This document shows, piece by piece, positions 7,678 through 14,930 of a DNA stretch of 33,349 nt (positions within the stretch are counted from its first letter, which is position 1; the number at the start of each line of letters is the position of its first letter). The translations under genes and the position numbers were made by a program. The stretch spans positions 1 to 33,349 of the forward strand of contig JAEEII010000153.1 of assembly GCA_016281295.1 (NCBI GenBank), written 5' to 3'. The notes beneath the pieces were generated by a model, which searched no databases, was not told the DNA's origin, and saw only the letters and a list, made by a program, of their open reading frames with translations. This stretch comes from Bacteroidales bacterium. GTDB lineage: Bacteria; Bacteroidota; Bacteroidia; Bacteroidales; F082.

Positions 7678-8799
7678 ATGGAAACGGAAAAAAAGAAGGG
7701 AAGGGGTTTTTTCGGCAAGCTGATTGTCGGATTGTTGACATTGCTCGCTTTTGTCGGTGTTGTGGCGATGGCGATTAGTGTGGTCAGCAGTTATATCGAT
7801 CCAGCCAGGTTTGTGTGGACATCTTTCTTCGGGCTGGCTTTTTGGGAGATACTGCTTTTCAACGTGGTCATCTTTGGACTGTTGCTGTTGCTTTGGTCAA
7901 GAAGGGTGTGGGTGGCGATTCTGGCTTTGTTGATAGCGGTTCCGGGCTTGCTGCGTTCCTTCTCATTCGGTAAGAGTCAGGAGGGAGGTGACCTTCGCGT
8001 GATGTCCTATAACGTTCAGATTTTCAAAGATATATATAAGGAAGACAAGAAATCCTTGGATGTGGCTTACGAGGTCGCTAATCTGGTCCGCGAACAACAT
8101 CCTGACGTGCTTTGTATTCAGGAGTTCGGATTGTTTGTGCCCAAGACATGGCTGAAAGAGTGCATCAGGCTTTTTGGTGAGATGATTGACATGCCTTATC
8201 ATTATTATCACACAAAAGCCTATTATGGAGGCAATGTGATTTTTTCCTGTTTTCCGATTCATCCCGTCAAGGACGAGACGCATTTTGGCAAGGAAAACGA
8301 GTATGGTGCTGTAGCAGAGGTTGATGCAGGCAAAAAAGGGAAATTCCTGGTCCTTTGCACGCATTTGGCCTCTAACACTTTGACGAAGGAAGAGGTCTCG
8401 ATGATTTCAGAGCCTGGCAACACCAAGCAGGAGATCCAAGAACATGGGAAATCGATCTTGGTAAAACTGAAAAACGCTTATCTAAGACGCAGCAAGCAAG
8501 TGAAACAGATGCTTGAAGATCTTCCTCATGATGGCAGGCCGATGCTAATTTGTGGTGATTTGAATGATACTCCTTTGTCTTATACTTATCATCGTATTAA
8601 GTCATCTGGATTCACGGATGGTTTTGTTGTGGCAGGTCGTGGCATCGGGCATACATACGCGGGTAAACTCCCGCTGTTGCGGATTGACTATGTCTGGGGC
8701 AACGAGCATATACAGACGACAAGATTCAAACGTATCCGATTCAAAGGATCCGACCATTATCCCGTTGTGATGGATTTTTCGTTGAAACATGGAATTTAA
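7678..8799 (+). CDS. Membrane-anchored endonuclease/exonuclease/phosphatase (EEP) family protein
   Basis: A 373-residue protein. The N-terminal 100 residues hold three hydrophobic segments (around 16-40, 52-72, 75-93). The EEP domain then follows in order: VMSYNVQIF (Asn), DVLCIQEFG (metal Glu), the GNVIFSCFPI strand, CTHLASN (His), CGDLNDTP (Asp294, Asn296), DYVWGN and GSDHYPV (Asp359-His360). All catalytic positions are present. Family members cleave phosphodiesters in DNA, RNA or phosphoinositides, and the domain's side of the membrane is not certain. I take ATG 7678; a GTG at 7675 directly before it is an alternative. The end overlaps the uvrB start by 11 bp. Confidence 0.9.
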   Translation: METEKKKGRGFFGKLIVGLLTLLAFVGVVAMAISVVSSYIDPARFVWTSFFGLAFWEILLFNVVIFGLLLLLWSRRVWVAILALLIAVPGLLRSFSFGKSQEGGDLRVMSYNVQIFKDIYKEDKKSLDVAYEVANLVREQHPDVLCIQEFGLFVPKTWLKECIRLFGEMIDMPYHYYHTKAYYGGNVIFSCFPIHPVKDETHFGKENEYGAVAEVDAGKKGKFLVLCTHLASNTLTKEEVSMISEPGNTKQEIQEHGKSILVKLKNAYLRRSKQVKQMLEDLPHDGRPMLICGDLNDTPLSYTYHRIKSSGFTDGFVVAGRGIGHTYAGKLPLLRIDYVWGNEHIQTTRFKRIRFKGSDHYPVVMDFSLKHGI

Positions 8800-10798
8800 A
8801 CTGAACTCAGCATTCAAGCCCACTGGTGATCAGCCAGAAGCGATACGGCAGCTCGTGGAAGGGCTTCGGCGGGGCGATCCCGCTCAGACCTTGCTCGGTG
8901 TCACAGGGTCGGGAAAGACCTTTACTGTTGCCAACGTGTTGGCGGAACTCAACCGTCCAGCTTTGATATTGAGCCATAACAAGACCTTGGCGGCACAGCT
9001 TTATGGCGAATTCAAGCAGTTTTTCCCGGAAAACGCCGTGGAATATTTCGTCTCTTACTATGATTATTACCAGCCGGAGGCGTTTATCCCTTCTACTAAC
9101 ACCTATATTGAAAAGGACTTGTCCATTAACTCCGATATCGAAAAGCTTAGGTTGAGCACGACCACCGCTTTGATGTCGGGAAGAAGAGACATCATCGTGG
9201 TTTCGTCGGTGTCGTGTCTTTATGGCATCGGCAACCCTGATGATTTCAACGAGAATGTGATCTATGTGGCTCGTGGACAGCGACGTAGCCGCGACGATGT
9301 GGCTAAGGCCTTGGTCAGTGCGCTTTACACTCGCAATGAGATAGAGTTCACCCAGGGCAAATTCCGGATGAAAGGGGAGACCCTCGACGTGTTTCCGGCT
9401 TACGCTGATATTGCCTATCGTATTGTGTTTTGGGACGATGAGATTGACACCATTGAGAGTTTTAACCCGATTACAGGCAGCCGTATCGATGAGATGTCAG
9501 AGATTACGATTTTCCCTGCGAACATCTTCATCACCTCCCAAGCTAAGTTGCATTCCGCCATCGAGGAGATTCAGCAAGATATGTTCAAGCAGACTGAGTA
9601 TTTCCGTGAGATAGGTAAAAACATGGAGGCCAAACGCTTGGAGGACCGTGTGAACTATGACATCGAGATGATGCAAGAGCTGGGTTACTGTTCGGGCATT
9701 GAGAACTATTCCCGTTATTTCGATGGTCGTAGCCCTGGTACGAGGCCGTTCTGTCTGTTAGACTATTTCCCTGATGACTTCATCACCGTCATCGACGAGA
9801 GTCATGTCACGGTTCCGCAGATCCGAGGGATGCATGGTGGCGACCGTTCCCGCAAGCAGACCCTGGTGGAATACGGTTTTCGTTTGCCTTCCGCGTTGGA
9901 TAACCGGCCCTTGCAGTTCAGCGAGTTCGAGGCCTTGACAGGGCAGAAGATCTTCGTCAGTGCCACTCCCGCCGATTACGAACTTCAGCAGAGCGAGGGC
10001 GTGTATGTGGAGCAGCTGATCCGACCGACGGGGTTGTTGGATCCGGTTATCGAGGTCAGGCCCAGCGTCAATCAGGTGGATGACCTTCTCGATGAGGTGA
10101 AGCGGGTCATCGAAAAGCAGCAGCGTGTGCTGGTGACCACCTTGACGAAACGAATGGCTGAGGAACTGAATACTTATCTCAATCGTCTGAAAATCAAGGC
10201 GAGATATATCCATTCCGATGTAGATACCTTGGAGCGTGTGGAGATTTTAAAAGGCTTGCGTTTGGGCGAGTTCGATGTGTTGGTAGGAGTGAATCTGTTG
10301 CGTGAGGGCTTGGATTTGCCCGAGGTGAGTCTGGTGGCTATCCTTGACGCTGACAAAGAAGGTTTCCTGCGTTCCGAGCGTTCGTTGACGCAGATCGCTG
10401 GCCGTGCTGCGCGTAACGCTGAGAGCAAGGTTATCATGTATGCCGCCACCATCACCGAGTCGATGCAGAAGACCATCGACGAGACGAACCGTCGCCGCTC
10501 CAAGCAAATCGCATACAACGAGGCTCATGGCATCGTACCCAAAACCATCGTGAAATCCATCGACAGTGCCCTTTCCGATGCCACGGGCAGGAAGAGTGTC
10601 TCCGTCTATTCACAACAGTCCGAGCATCCTGTAACGATAGCTGCTGAGCAAGTGGAATATAAGACGAAGAAACAACTTGAGAAAGCCATTCAGGAAGCCA
10701 AGAAGAACATGGAAAAGGCGGTCAAGGAGATGGACTTCCTTGCTGCCGCCGCCTATCGTGATGAGATGCTCCGGTTGAAGGCGATGGGGAATTTATAA
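8789..10798 (+). CDS. uvrB: Excinuclease ABC subunit B
   Basis: A 669-residue nucleotide-excision-repair helicase-like ATPase. UvrB receives damaged DNA from UvrA, verifies the lesion with its beta-hairpin and recruits UvrC. Visible landmarks are Walker A GVTGSGKT (residues 37-44), the beta-hairpin block VSYYDYYQPEAFIP, DESHVTVPQ (Walker B), helicase motifs V and VI (VGVNLLREGLDLPEV, QIAGRAARN) and the C-terminal UVR motif (AIQEAKKNMEKAVKEMDFLAA) that contacts UvrC. Length and all motifs are normal. The start overlaps the upstream EEP gene, so it is translationally coupled. It is the last gene of the operon, and no clear terminator hairpin follows, only the repeat region. Confidence 0.98.
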   Translation: MEFKLNSAFKPTGDQPEAIRQLVEGLRRGDPAQTLLGVTGSGKTFTVANVLAELNRPALILSHNKTLAAQLYGEFKQFFPENAVEYFVSYYDYYQPEAFIPSTNTYIEKDLSINSDIEKLRLSTTTALMSGRRDIIVVSSVSCLYGIGNPDDFNENVIYVARGQRRSRDDVAKALVSALYTRNEIEFTQGKFRMKGETLDVFPAYADIAYRIVFWDDEIDTIESFNPITGSRIDEMSEITIFPANIFITSQAKLHSAIEEIQQDMFKQTEYFREIGKNMEAKRLEDRVNYDIEMMQELGYCSGIENYSRYFDGRSPGTRPFCLLDYFPDDFITVIDESHVTVPQIRGMHGGDRSRKQTLVEYGFRLPSALDNRPLQFSEFEALTGQKIFVSATPADYELQQSEGVYVEQLIRPTGLLDPVIEVRPSVNQVDDLLDEVKRVIEKQQRVLVTTLTKRMAEELNTYLNRLKIKARYIHSDVDTLERVEILKGLRLGEFDVLVGVNLLREGLDLPEVSLVAILDADKEGFLRSERSLTQIAGRAARNAESKVIMYAATITESMQKTIDETNRRRSKQIAYNEAHGIVPKTIVKSIDSALSDATGRKSVSVYSQQSEHPVTIAAEQVEYKTKKQLEKAIQEAKKNMEKAVKEMDFLAAAAYRDEMLRLKAMGNL

Positions 10799-10802
10799 TT
10801 TA

Positions 10803-10979
10803 GAATTTAGAGGGAGCTACCCCGATAGGGGTTTAATCTCGGTAGAAAGAGAATATAGAATTAAGAATTTAGAGGGAGCTACCCCGATAGGGGTTAAATC
10901 TCGGTAGAAAGAGAATATAGAATTAAGAATTAAGAATTTAGAGGGAGCTACCCCGATAGGGGTTAAATCTCGGTAGAAA
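10803..10979. repeat. Three tandem copies of a 62-69 bp hairpin repeat
   Basis: Units start at 10803, 10865 and 10934. Each holds a GAATTTAGAGGGAG lead, a 5-bp stem ACCCC-GATA-GGGGT (10819-10832, 10881-10894, 10950-10963), and a tail CTCGGTAGAAA. AATTAAG copies fill the joints, with one extra copy before unit 3. This is not a CRISPR: the units are contiguous, without unique spacers. Confidence 0.9.
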
Positions 10980-11064
10980 AGGTCCAGGGTAGTACGCTCC
11001 CCCTCTCCATATTGGAGAGGTGGCAGGGGGGTGAGGTTTAATGTCTTAGGAGATGATTATGTAT

Positions 11065-11114
11065 TTGAAAGTTGCTGAAACGCCTTTTATTTTTCCCGTT
11101 TCAGCAACTTTCAA
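11065..11114. repeat. Inverted repeat a (18-bp arms)
   Basis: Arms 11065-11082 and 11097-11114 (TTGAAAGTTGCTGAAACG and its exact complement) are separated by a 14-nt pyrimidine-rich loop. It is the same element as at 11454 and 11868 and is related to the 44-bp palindrome at 13381. Confidence 0.9.
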
Positions 11115-11171
11115 TTAAATACATTATCCATAATCACTTGATTTTTAATATTTTTGTTTTATTTGTTTGCC
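11111..11171 (-). pseudogene. Fossil 3' end of an AAA ATPase gene (copy 1)
   Basis: Read on the minus strand this stretch encodes NIKNQVIMDNVFN followed by a stop, which matches the final residues of the intact ATPase downstream (NIQNQVIMDDLFN). An in-frame stop lies just upstream and the rest of the gene is gone. It sits beside an inverted repeat exactly as in the intact gene. Confidence 0.75.
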
Positions 11172-11453
11172 TTAATAATAAGAGTATTATTAGAGCTATT
11201 CTGTGAGGGTTTTTCTCTCGGTCGAATAGGCTAGAGACAAGAGGAAAAGTTAGAGAGGAAAGATTAGATAGAGGTTAGAGGTATCCCGTTAAAGGGTAAA
11301 GCTCAGCAGAAAGAGAATTGAGAAATTAAAGGTAGATACGCCGTTAGGCGTTATATCTCGGCAGAAAAGGCCCCAGGTTAGAGTGCTCCCCCTCTCCGCT
11401 ATGGAGAGGGGGCAGGGGGTTGAGGTTTAAGGTCTTAGTTGATGAATATGTAT

Positions 11454-11503
11454 TTTAAAGTTGCTGAAACGCCTTTTATTTTTTCCGTTTCAGCAGCTTT
11501 CAA
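11454..11503. repeat. Inverted repeat b (18-bp arms, imperfect)
   Basis: Arms 11454-11471 and 11486-11503 are the second copy of the same element. It has two substitutions relative to copy a (TTTAAAG and CAGCAGC), and its loop differs by one base. Confidence 0.88.
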
Positions 11504-11560
11504 TTAAATACATTATCCATAATCACTTGATTTTTAATATTTTCGTTATATTTATTTGCC
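11500..11560 (-). pseudogene. Fossil 3' end of an AAA ATPase gene (copy 2)
   Basis: This is the second copy of the ATPase tail, again with NQVIMDNVFN and a stop on the minus strand, 389 bp from copy 1. Nothing upstream of the last 15-20 codons survives. Confidence 0.75.
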
Positions 11561-11867
11561 TTAATAATAAGAGTATTATTAGAGCTATTCTGTGAGGGTT
11601 TTTCTCTCGGTCGAATAGGCTAGAGACGAGAGGAAAAGTTAGAGAGGAAAGATTAGATAGAGGTTAGTGGTATCCCGTTAAAGGGTAAAGCTCAGCAGAA
11701 AGTGAATTGAGAGTTTATCAGCAGAAAGAGAATTGAGAAATTAAAGGTAGATACGCCGTTAGGCGTTATATCTCGGTAGAAAAGCCCCAGGGTAGAGTGC
11801 TCCCCCTCTCCGCTATGGAGAGGGGGTTGGGGGGTGAGGTTTAGGGTCTTAGTTGATGAATATGTAT

Positions 11868-11917
11868 TTGAAAGTTGCTGAAACGGAAATAAAAAAAGAC
11901 GTTTCAGCAACTTTCAA
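11868..11917. repeat. Inverted repeat c at the 3' end of the ATPase gene
   Basis: Perfect 18-bp arms 11868-11885 and 11900-11917 flank a 14-nt A-rich loop. The right arm covers the ATPase stop codon (11914-11916) and reaches into the last sense codon, so the element is fused to the gene end. No U-tract follows on the minus strand, so it is not a standard terminator. Confidence 0.9.
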
Positions 11918-13338
11918 TTAAATAAATCATCCATAATTACTTGATTTTGAATATTTCCGCTATATTTATTTGGTTTAATTCCAAAGCTTGTAACCATCGT
12001 TATCATCAGTGACTTTTTTGTGTGGGTTTGTTCCAAGAAGATGTTGAGTTTGTTTTCAAGATTTGCGTCATCAGTTTTTGTGATTTCGTACGCTGCGCGG
12101 GAGAATTTCATCTCACAGATGTTGACGGTTTGGTCGGCGCGGTCGATGACGAGGTCAATTTGAGCCCCTTTGTTACCGTTGTTTTTTCCCACCCAGCAAC
12201 AAGCTCTGCTTTGGATGCCTGAGATGCCCAGTGCTTTTTTGATTTGTGTGATGTGATTCAGGCAGAGGATCTCGAAGGCATATCCACTCCAGGCGCGATA
12301 GTGGGGGCTGTTGAGGGAGTGCGTCCAAAATGCCTCGTCTTGGTATTTATTCACGGTAAAGAAATGGAAATGGAACAGCGTGAATGCGTCGGTCAGTTGG
12401 AAGAGAGTGTCCCGTTTTGTTTCTCCGAAGGGGATGTAAGTCCTGATGAAGCCGCATTTCTCGAGTTCTTCCAAGGTTTTTGTGAACTTTTTGTTGTTGT
12501 TTAGTTTAGTCACTTCCAAAATCTCTTTGCGGGTCATCCCTTTAGCTTTGGAGGCCATGGCAGTGACAATGTCGATATGGTTCCCAGCCTTTTTAAACAG
12601 CGAGTGGTAGAGGTTGTTGAATTCATTTTGGAGTTCCCCGTTCTCAGTGAAAAGCAGTCGGTCGATGTTTTGTGCCACACTTTCCTCAGGTCTCATCAGT
12701 GAGTAGTAGTAGGCCACTCCACCCATCACCATTTGGCATTCCGCGATTTCTTTTTGTCGATAGCCGAATCCGTAGGCTTTGAAGTAGCGTTGGCTCTCCT
12801 TGAGGGTGAATGGAGCGATATAGATTTGGTGTGTTCTTCGGTTGTGCAGTCCTCCGCGGTTATTGATAATCTTGTCGATCATCCAGGAGGTTGCTGAACC
12901 GCAGACGATTAGTTTGATGTCGTTGCGTGCTGATGCCCAGGCATTCCAGAACAGCTCTAGGGCTGAGATGAACTTTGAACGGACGGTATCCAGCCATGGC
13001 AGTTCATCGATGACGATGATTTTTTTACCTTTGGGGCGGTGTTCCAGATAGGTCTCCAGTTTGTCAAAGGCTTCGATCCACGACTTGGGCTGGGTGGCTT
13101 CTGGAAACACTCTTCTCAAGGTGAAGAAGAAGTTGGTAAGTTGGTCCTTCATGCTGGCGTTTTCCATGCCGGTGAGGGCAAAACACGCCTTATCACCGAC
13201 GATTTGTCGGATGAAGAAAGTTTTTCCCACACGTCTTCTTCCATAGACAGCGATAAACTCCGAGCGGTTGGAGTTGATGTATTCTTTTAACAGTTTGGTT
13301 TCCTGTTCTCTACCAATCATTTTTTCTTTATTTTTCAT
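11914..13338 (-). CDS. AAA ATPase with C-terminal PD-(D/E)XK nuclease-like domain (DUF234-type)
   Basis: A 474-residue STAND/AAA-like ATPase of the archaeal-ATPase group, common in Bacteroidales. Walker A is GRRRVGKT (residues 33-40), Walker B is IIVIDELPWL, and a sensor strand reads LIVCGSATSWM. A winged-helix segment follows (MTRKEILEVTKLNNNKKFTKTLEELEKCGFI). The C-terminal domain has a PD-(D/E)XK pattern: Asp in AQIDLVID, then E-x-K in NICEMKFS. Family function is poorly known; roles in mobile elements or defence have been proposed. Start ATG 13336-13338 lies about 26 nt after a TACCTTTG box. Long palindromes with related arms sit directly upstream of the promoter and across the stop codon, and fossil copies of the gene end follow downstream, so the gene probably belongs to a repeat-bounded unit. 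Confidence 0.88.
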   Translation of the reverse strand: MKNKEKMIGREQETKLLKEYINSNRSEFIAVYGRRRVGKTFFIRQIVGDKACFALTGMENASMKDQLTNFFFTLRRVFPEATQPKSWIEAFDKLETYLEHRPKGKKIIVIDELPWLDTVRSKFISALELFWNAWASARNDIKLIVCGSATSWMIDKIINNRGGLHNRRTHQIYIAPFTLKESQRYFKAYGFGYRQKEIAECQMVMGGVAYYYSLMRPEESVAQNIDRLLFTENGELQNEFNNLYHSLFKKAGNHIDIVTAMASKAKGMTRKEILEVTKLNNNKKFTKTLEELEKCGFIRTYIPFGETKRDTLFQLTDAFTLFHFHFFTVNKYQDEAFWTHSLNSPHYRAWSGYAFEILCLNHITQIKKALGISGIQSRACCWVGKNNGNKGAQIDLVIDRADQTVNICEMKFSRAAYEITKTDDANLENKLNIFLEQTHTKKSLMITMVTSFGIKPNKYSGNIQNQVIMDDLFN

Positions 13339-13364
13339 GTGACTGGCTCATTTGTATCCTGCTG

Positions 13365-13395
13365 CAAAGGTAAAAATAAATCTCGTTTCAGCAAC
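13365..13395 (-). promoter_or_regulatory. ATPase gene promoter
   Basis: A TACCTTTG -7 box is on the minus strand (13365-13372). The -33 position falls at about 13392-13395, inside the arm of the 44-bp palindrome, so anything that binds or extrudes the palindrome would interfere with transcription. Confidence 0.6.
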
Positions 13396-13424
13396 TTTCA
13401 ATATTGAAAATTGCTGAAACGAGA
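13381..13424. repeat. 44-bp near-perfect palindrome upstream of the ATPase gene
   Basis: The 22-bp arms (13381-13402, 13403-13424) meet with no loop and have a single mismatch (GTTGC versus ATTGC). The arms begin TCTCGTTTCAGCAAC. The core GTTGCTGAAACG is the same as in the inverted repeats a-c. A weaker half-site (ATTTCAGCAGGTTTCAAA) follows at 13437-13454 and overlaps the 3' end of the phosphoesterase gene. It can serve as operator or form a cruciform. Confidence 0.92.
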
Positions 13425-13449
13425 GAAAAAAATCTTATTTCAGCAGGTT

Positions 13450-14142
13450 TCAAATCACTTTGAAGGACTGTGCCACCCTATCCAGACAATCTACCATGAT
13501 GATGCCTGCGACTTCTTTGATTATCTTCACTTTGGTATGTCCGATAATCTGTTTGACTTTGGTGTCGTGGTAGAGGTTATTCAAGCATAGTGCCTCTGGA
13601 CGCACCCATAAGGGTGATTGGTGAGGATCTTCGCCGTTATGGTCCATGGCATCTTGATGGTTTGGCATGAATGTAAAGGGAGTTTTTGTTTTGTTCCACA
13701 GGTCGTTGATGGCCTCAGCCATGTTGGTAGGGTTGATGTCGTCCACATCAGGCAGGTATTTTTCTTTCCACAAGCAGGTGACTCCGGCATGGGTGACCAG
13801 ATATTCATCTCTGATGGCGTAAGCCACCCCATGGAACAGTTCCTTTGTGGTGTCGAGCAGCTCTCGTATCCGTTTGGCGTTCACGAAGTCATAGCGGTTG
13901 GTATAGTCGCGTGTCTCGGGGAAATAGCTCATGTCGTGGTTTCCATAGAGCAGCACCACTTGGTCTTTGTGTTCTTTTTTATATTCTGTGATTTCCAGAA
14001 AGTTCCGCTCCAATTCCTCAAAGGGGAAATCGAGGTAGGGGTCGAAGTAGTCGCCGACGAAGATGTTGATGCAGTTCTCGTCCACGAGCCGTTTCCAAGC
14101 GTCGCGTCCATGGATATCGCCGATGATGTTGTAGGAGTGCAT
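13450..14142 (-). CDS. Calcineurin-like metallophosphoesterase
   Basis: A 230-residue protein with all five phosphoesterase blocks: GDIHG (Asp9, His11), GDYFDP (Asp31), GNHD (Asn68-His69-Asp70), THAG and a late GHT. These bind a dinuclear metal centre. The arrangement is that of the PPP-type phosphatase branch (bis-tetraphosphatase or serine/threonine phosphatase-like). ATG 14140-14142 (MHSYNIIGD) is chosen because the GDIHG motif then starts at the usual distance. An in-frame ATG at 14295 would run through the promoter and the operator of the divergent toxin-antitoxin locus. A TACCTTTG box on the minus strand at 14163-14170 supports this. The substrate is unknown. The 3' end touches a palindrome half-site. 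Confidence 0.88.
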   Translation of the reverse strand: MHSYNIIGDIHGRDAWKRLVDENCINIFVGDYFDPYLDFPFEELERNFLEITEYKKEHKDQVVLLYGNHDMSYFPETRDYTNRYDFVNAKRIRELLDTTKELFHGVAYAIRDEYLVTHAGVTCLWKEKYLPDVDDINPTNMAEAINDLWNKTKTPFTFMPNHQDAMDHNGEDPHQSPLWVRPEALCLNNLYHDTKVKQIIGHTKVKIIKEVAGIIMVDCLDRVAQSFKVI

Positions 14143-14220
14143 AGGGAAAGTTGTTAAACCTGCAAAGGTAATCAATTGATGTGAATAATCGTCATTGGTC
14201 AAAATAGAATGATGAAAAGC

Positions 14221-14237
14221 TTGCATTATTAATGCAA
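14221..14237. promoter_or_regulatory. Palindromic operator of the toxin-antitoxin locus
   Basis: TTGCATTA-T-TAATGCAA is a perfect 8-bp inverted repeat around one central base, overlapping the -33 region of the promoter whose -7 box TATTTTTG lies at 14245-14252. This is the usual place for antitoxin autorepression. Confidence 0.65.
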
Positions 14238-14244
14238 AAATGAT

Positions 14245-14252
14245 TATTTTTG
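14245..14252 (+). promoter_or_regulatory. -7 box of the toxin-antitoxin promoter
   Basis: TATTTTTG fits TAnnTTTG. It lies 24 nt before the antitoxin ATG (14277), which has a good Shine-Dalgarno sequence (AAAGGAGA, about 14262-14269), unusual in this window. Confidence 0.6.
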
Positions 14253-14276
14253 CACACAAAAAAAGGAGATTTAGAG

Positions 14277-14502
14277 ATGGAACAAGCAGCAACAACAGTA
14301 TTTAATCCGACCCAAATACAATTGCTTCGAATGTTTGCGATTGATAGTTCTCAGGAAAGTCTTGATGAGCTTAAGGAGGTGCTATCAATATTACTCAAAA
14401 AAGATGAAGCAGCGTTTAAATGAGTTATGGGATTCAGGTGTGCTTGATCAGAAGAGGCTTGATGAGATCAATAGTATGGATTTGCATAAACTTGGGAAAT
14501 GA
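14277..14502 (+). pseudogene. Frameshifted antitoxin of a PIN-domain toxin pair
   Basis: ATG 14277 reads MEQAATTVFNPTQIQLLRMF and continues to ELKEVL, the normal N-terminus of the Bacteroidota antitoxins paired with COG1569 PIN toxins. The frame is then lost: the expected continuation YQYYSKKMKQRLNELWDSG is present at +1, reading on to MDLHKLGK and TGA at 14500-14502. A 2-nt loss (or 1-nt gain) around GTGCTATC (about 14384-14391) explains it. In the original frame the protein ends early, after DEAAFK. The A6 run just downstream is a possible slippage site but lies after the point where the frame must already have changed. The TGA overlaps the toxin ATG (ATGA), as in intact pairs. Confidence 0.8.
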
Positions 14503-14841
14503 GGATAGTACTTGACACCAATTGCCTTATTCAGAGTGTTCCAGAGAAAAGTATTTATCATGATGTCTAGTTGTCGTTTGAGAGGGGAGAGAATACCATG
14601 TGTATTACCAATGAGATTTTGGAGGAATACACAGAAATACTTCAAAGGCTTACAGATGTAGAAACTGTGGAAGTCGTAGTTAGGTCGCTTATTAATAGTA
14701 GTTTTGTTGAGTTTATCACTCCTTATTATCATTTTAACTTGATTACCACTGATCCGGATGATAATAAGTTTGTTGCAGGAAGTTTATCCATTTATAGATG
14801 TGCTATCGTTGGATGATTTTTTGAGGATTATAAAACAGTGA
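14499..14841 (+). pseudogene. Inactivated PIN-domain toxin (VapC-like, COG1569 family)
   Basis: It starts MRIVLDTNCLIQSV, with the first catalytic Asp of the PIN RNase fold, then meets TAG at 14568-14570 (codon 24, normally Trp or another residue before LSF). The frame continues with ITNEILEEYTEILQRL (catalytic Glu) and YYHFNLITTDPDDNKFV (catalytic Asp). About 30 codons that should follow, containing the last acidic residue and the NDRHF-type motif, are missing. The true tail DVLSLDDFLRIIKQ resumes in another frame and ends at TGA 14839-14841. The gene thus has a nonsense mutation plus an internal deletion with frameshift. An in-frame ATG after the TAG opens an 81-codon frame, but it lacks the N-terminal Asp and is not expected to work. 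Confidence 0.85.
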
Positions 14842-14881
14842 TTTTCCTTATTTATTAAAGTCCTTTGTTTTTCTGCAAAAA

Positions 14882-14902
14882 AGCCAAGAAAAAACCTTGG
14901 CT
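14882..14902. terminator. Hairpin after the toxin remnant
   Basis: AGCCAAG (14882-14888) pairs with CTTGGCT (14896-14902) around a short A-rich loop, 40 nt after the toxin stop. The following sequence is A/T-rich but not a clean U-tract. The right arm also supplies the TTGG used as -33 box by the next promoter. Confidence 0.45.
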
Positions 14903-14926
14903 ATTTAAAACTATTTCCTATTTTTG
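14897..14926 (+). promoter_or_regulatory. Strong Bacteroidota promoter for the structured RNA
   Basis: TTGG (14897-14900), an 18-bp spacer, then TATTTTTG (14919-14926). Transcription would begin near 14931-14935, at or just before the CCCCAT arm of the first hairpin, with no open reading frame of note behind it. Confidence 0.65.
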
Positions 14927-14930
14927 CATT

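Larger units (their letters stand above)
10799..11913. other. Repeat-rich gene-free region, 1.1 kb
   Basis: No gene. It contains seven hairpin repeats in all (three above; R4 at 11282-11313, R5 at 11338-11367, R6 at 11671-11702, R7 at 11753-11782), two full long tandem units plus a partial third, three G-rich/C-rich hairpins (CCCCCTCTCC with GGAGAGGGGG), and three long inverted repeats with TTGAAAGTTGCTGAAACG arms. Short frames here are repeat artefacts. Confidence 0.85.
10996..11913. repeat. Long tandem repeat, about 390-414 bp, two full copies and a partial third
   Basis: Equivalent points recur at 10996, 11385 and 11799 (GCTCCCC hairpin) and at 11065, 11454 and 11868 (inverted-repeat arm), giving periods of 389 and 414 bp. 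The 25-bp difference fits a local duplication near 11701-11735 around GCAGAAAGAGAATTGAGA. Each unit runs: C-rich/G-rich hairpin, inverted repeat, a 60-bp copy of the ATPase gene's 3' end, a purine-rich stretch, then two hairpin repeats. The third copy passes directly into the real ATPase 3' end. Confidence 0.88.

Noticed and set aside
10803..10979. Possible short CRISPR-like array
   Set aside because: Units are contiguous, about 62-69 bp, with no unique spacers and no cas genes nearby.
11692..11910. 72-codon open frame on the minus strand
   Set aside because: It runs through hairpins and tandem repeats and has no protein features beyond repeat translation.
14571..14816. 81-codon free-standing gene
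   Set aside because: It is the middle part of the PIN toxin after its TAG, cut again by a deletion.
1..14841. TAG reassigned to an amino acid
   Set aside because: Only two internal TAGs, one in a gene with other lesions; absence of TAG stops in about 20 genes is weak evidence, since Bacteroidota use TAG rarely.
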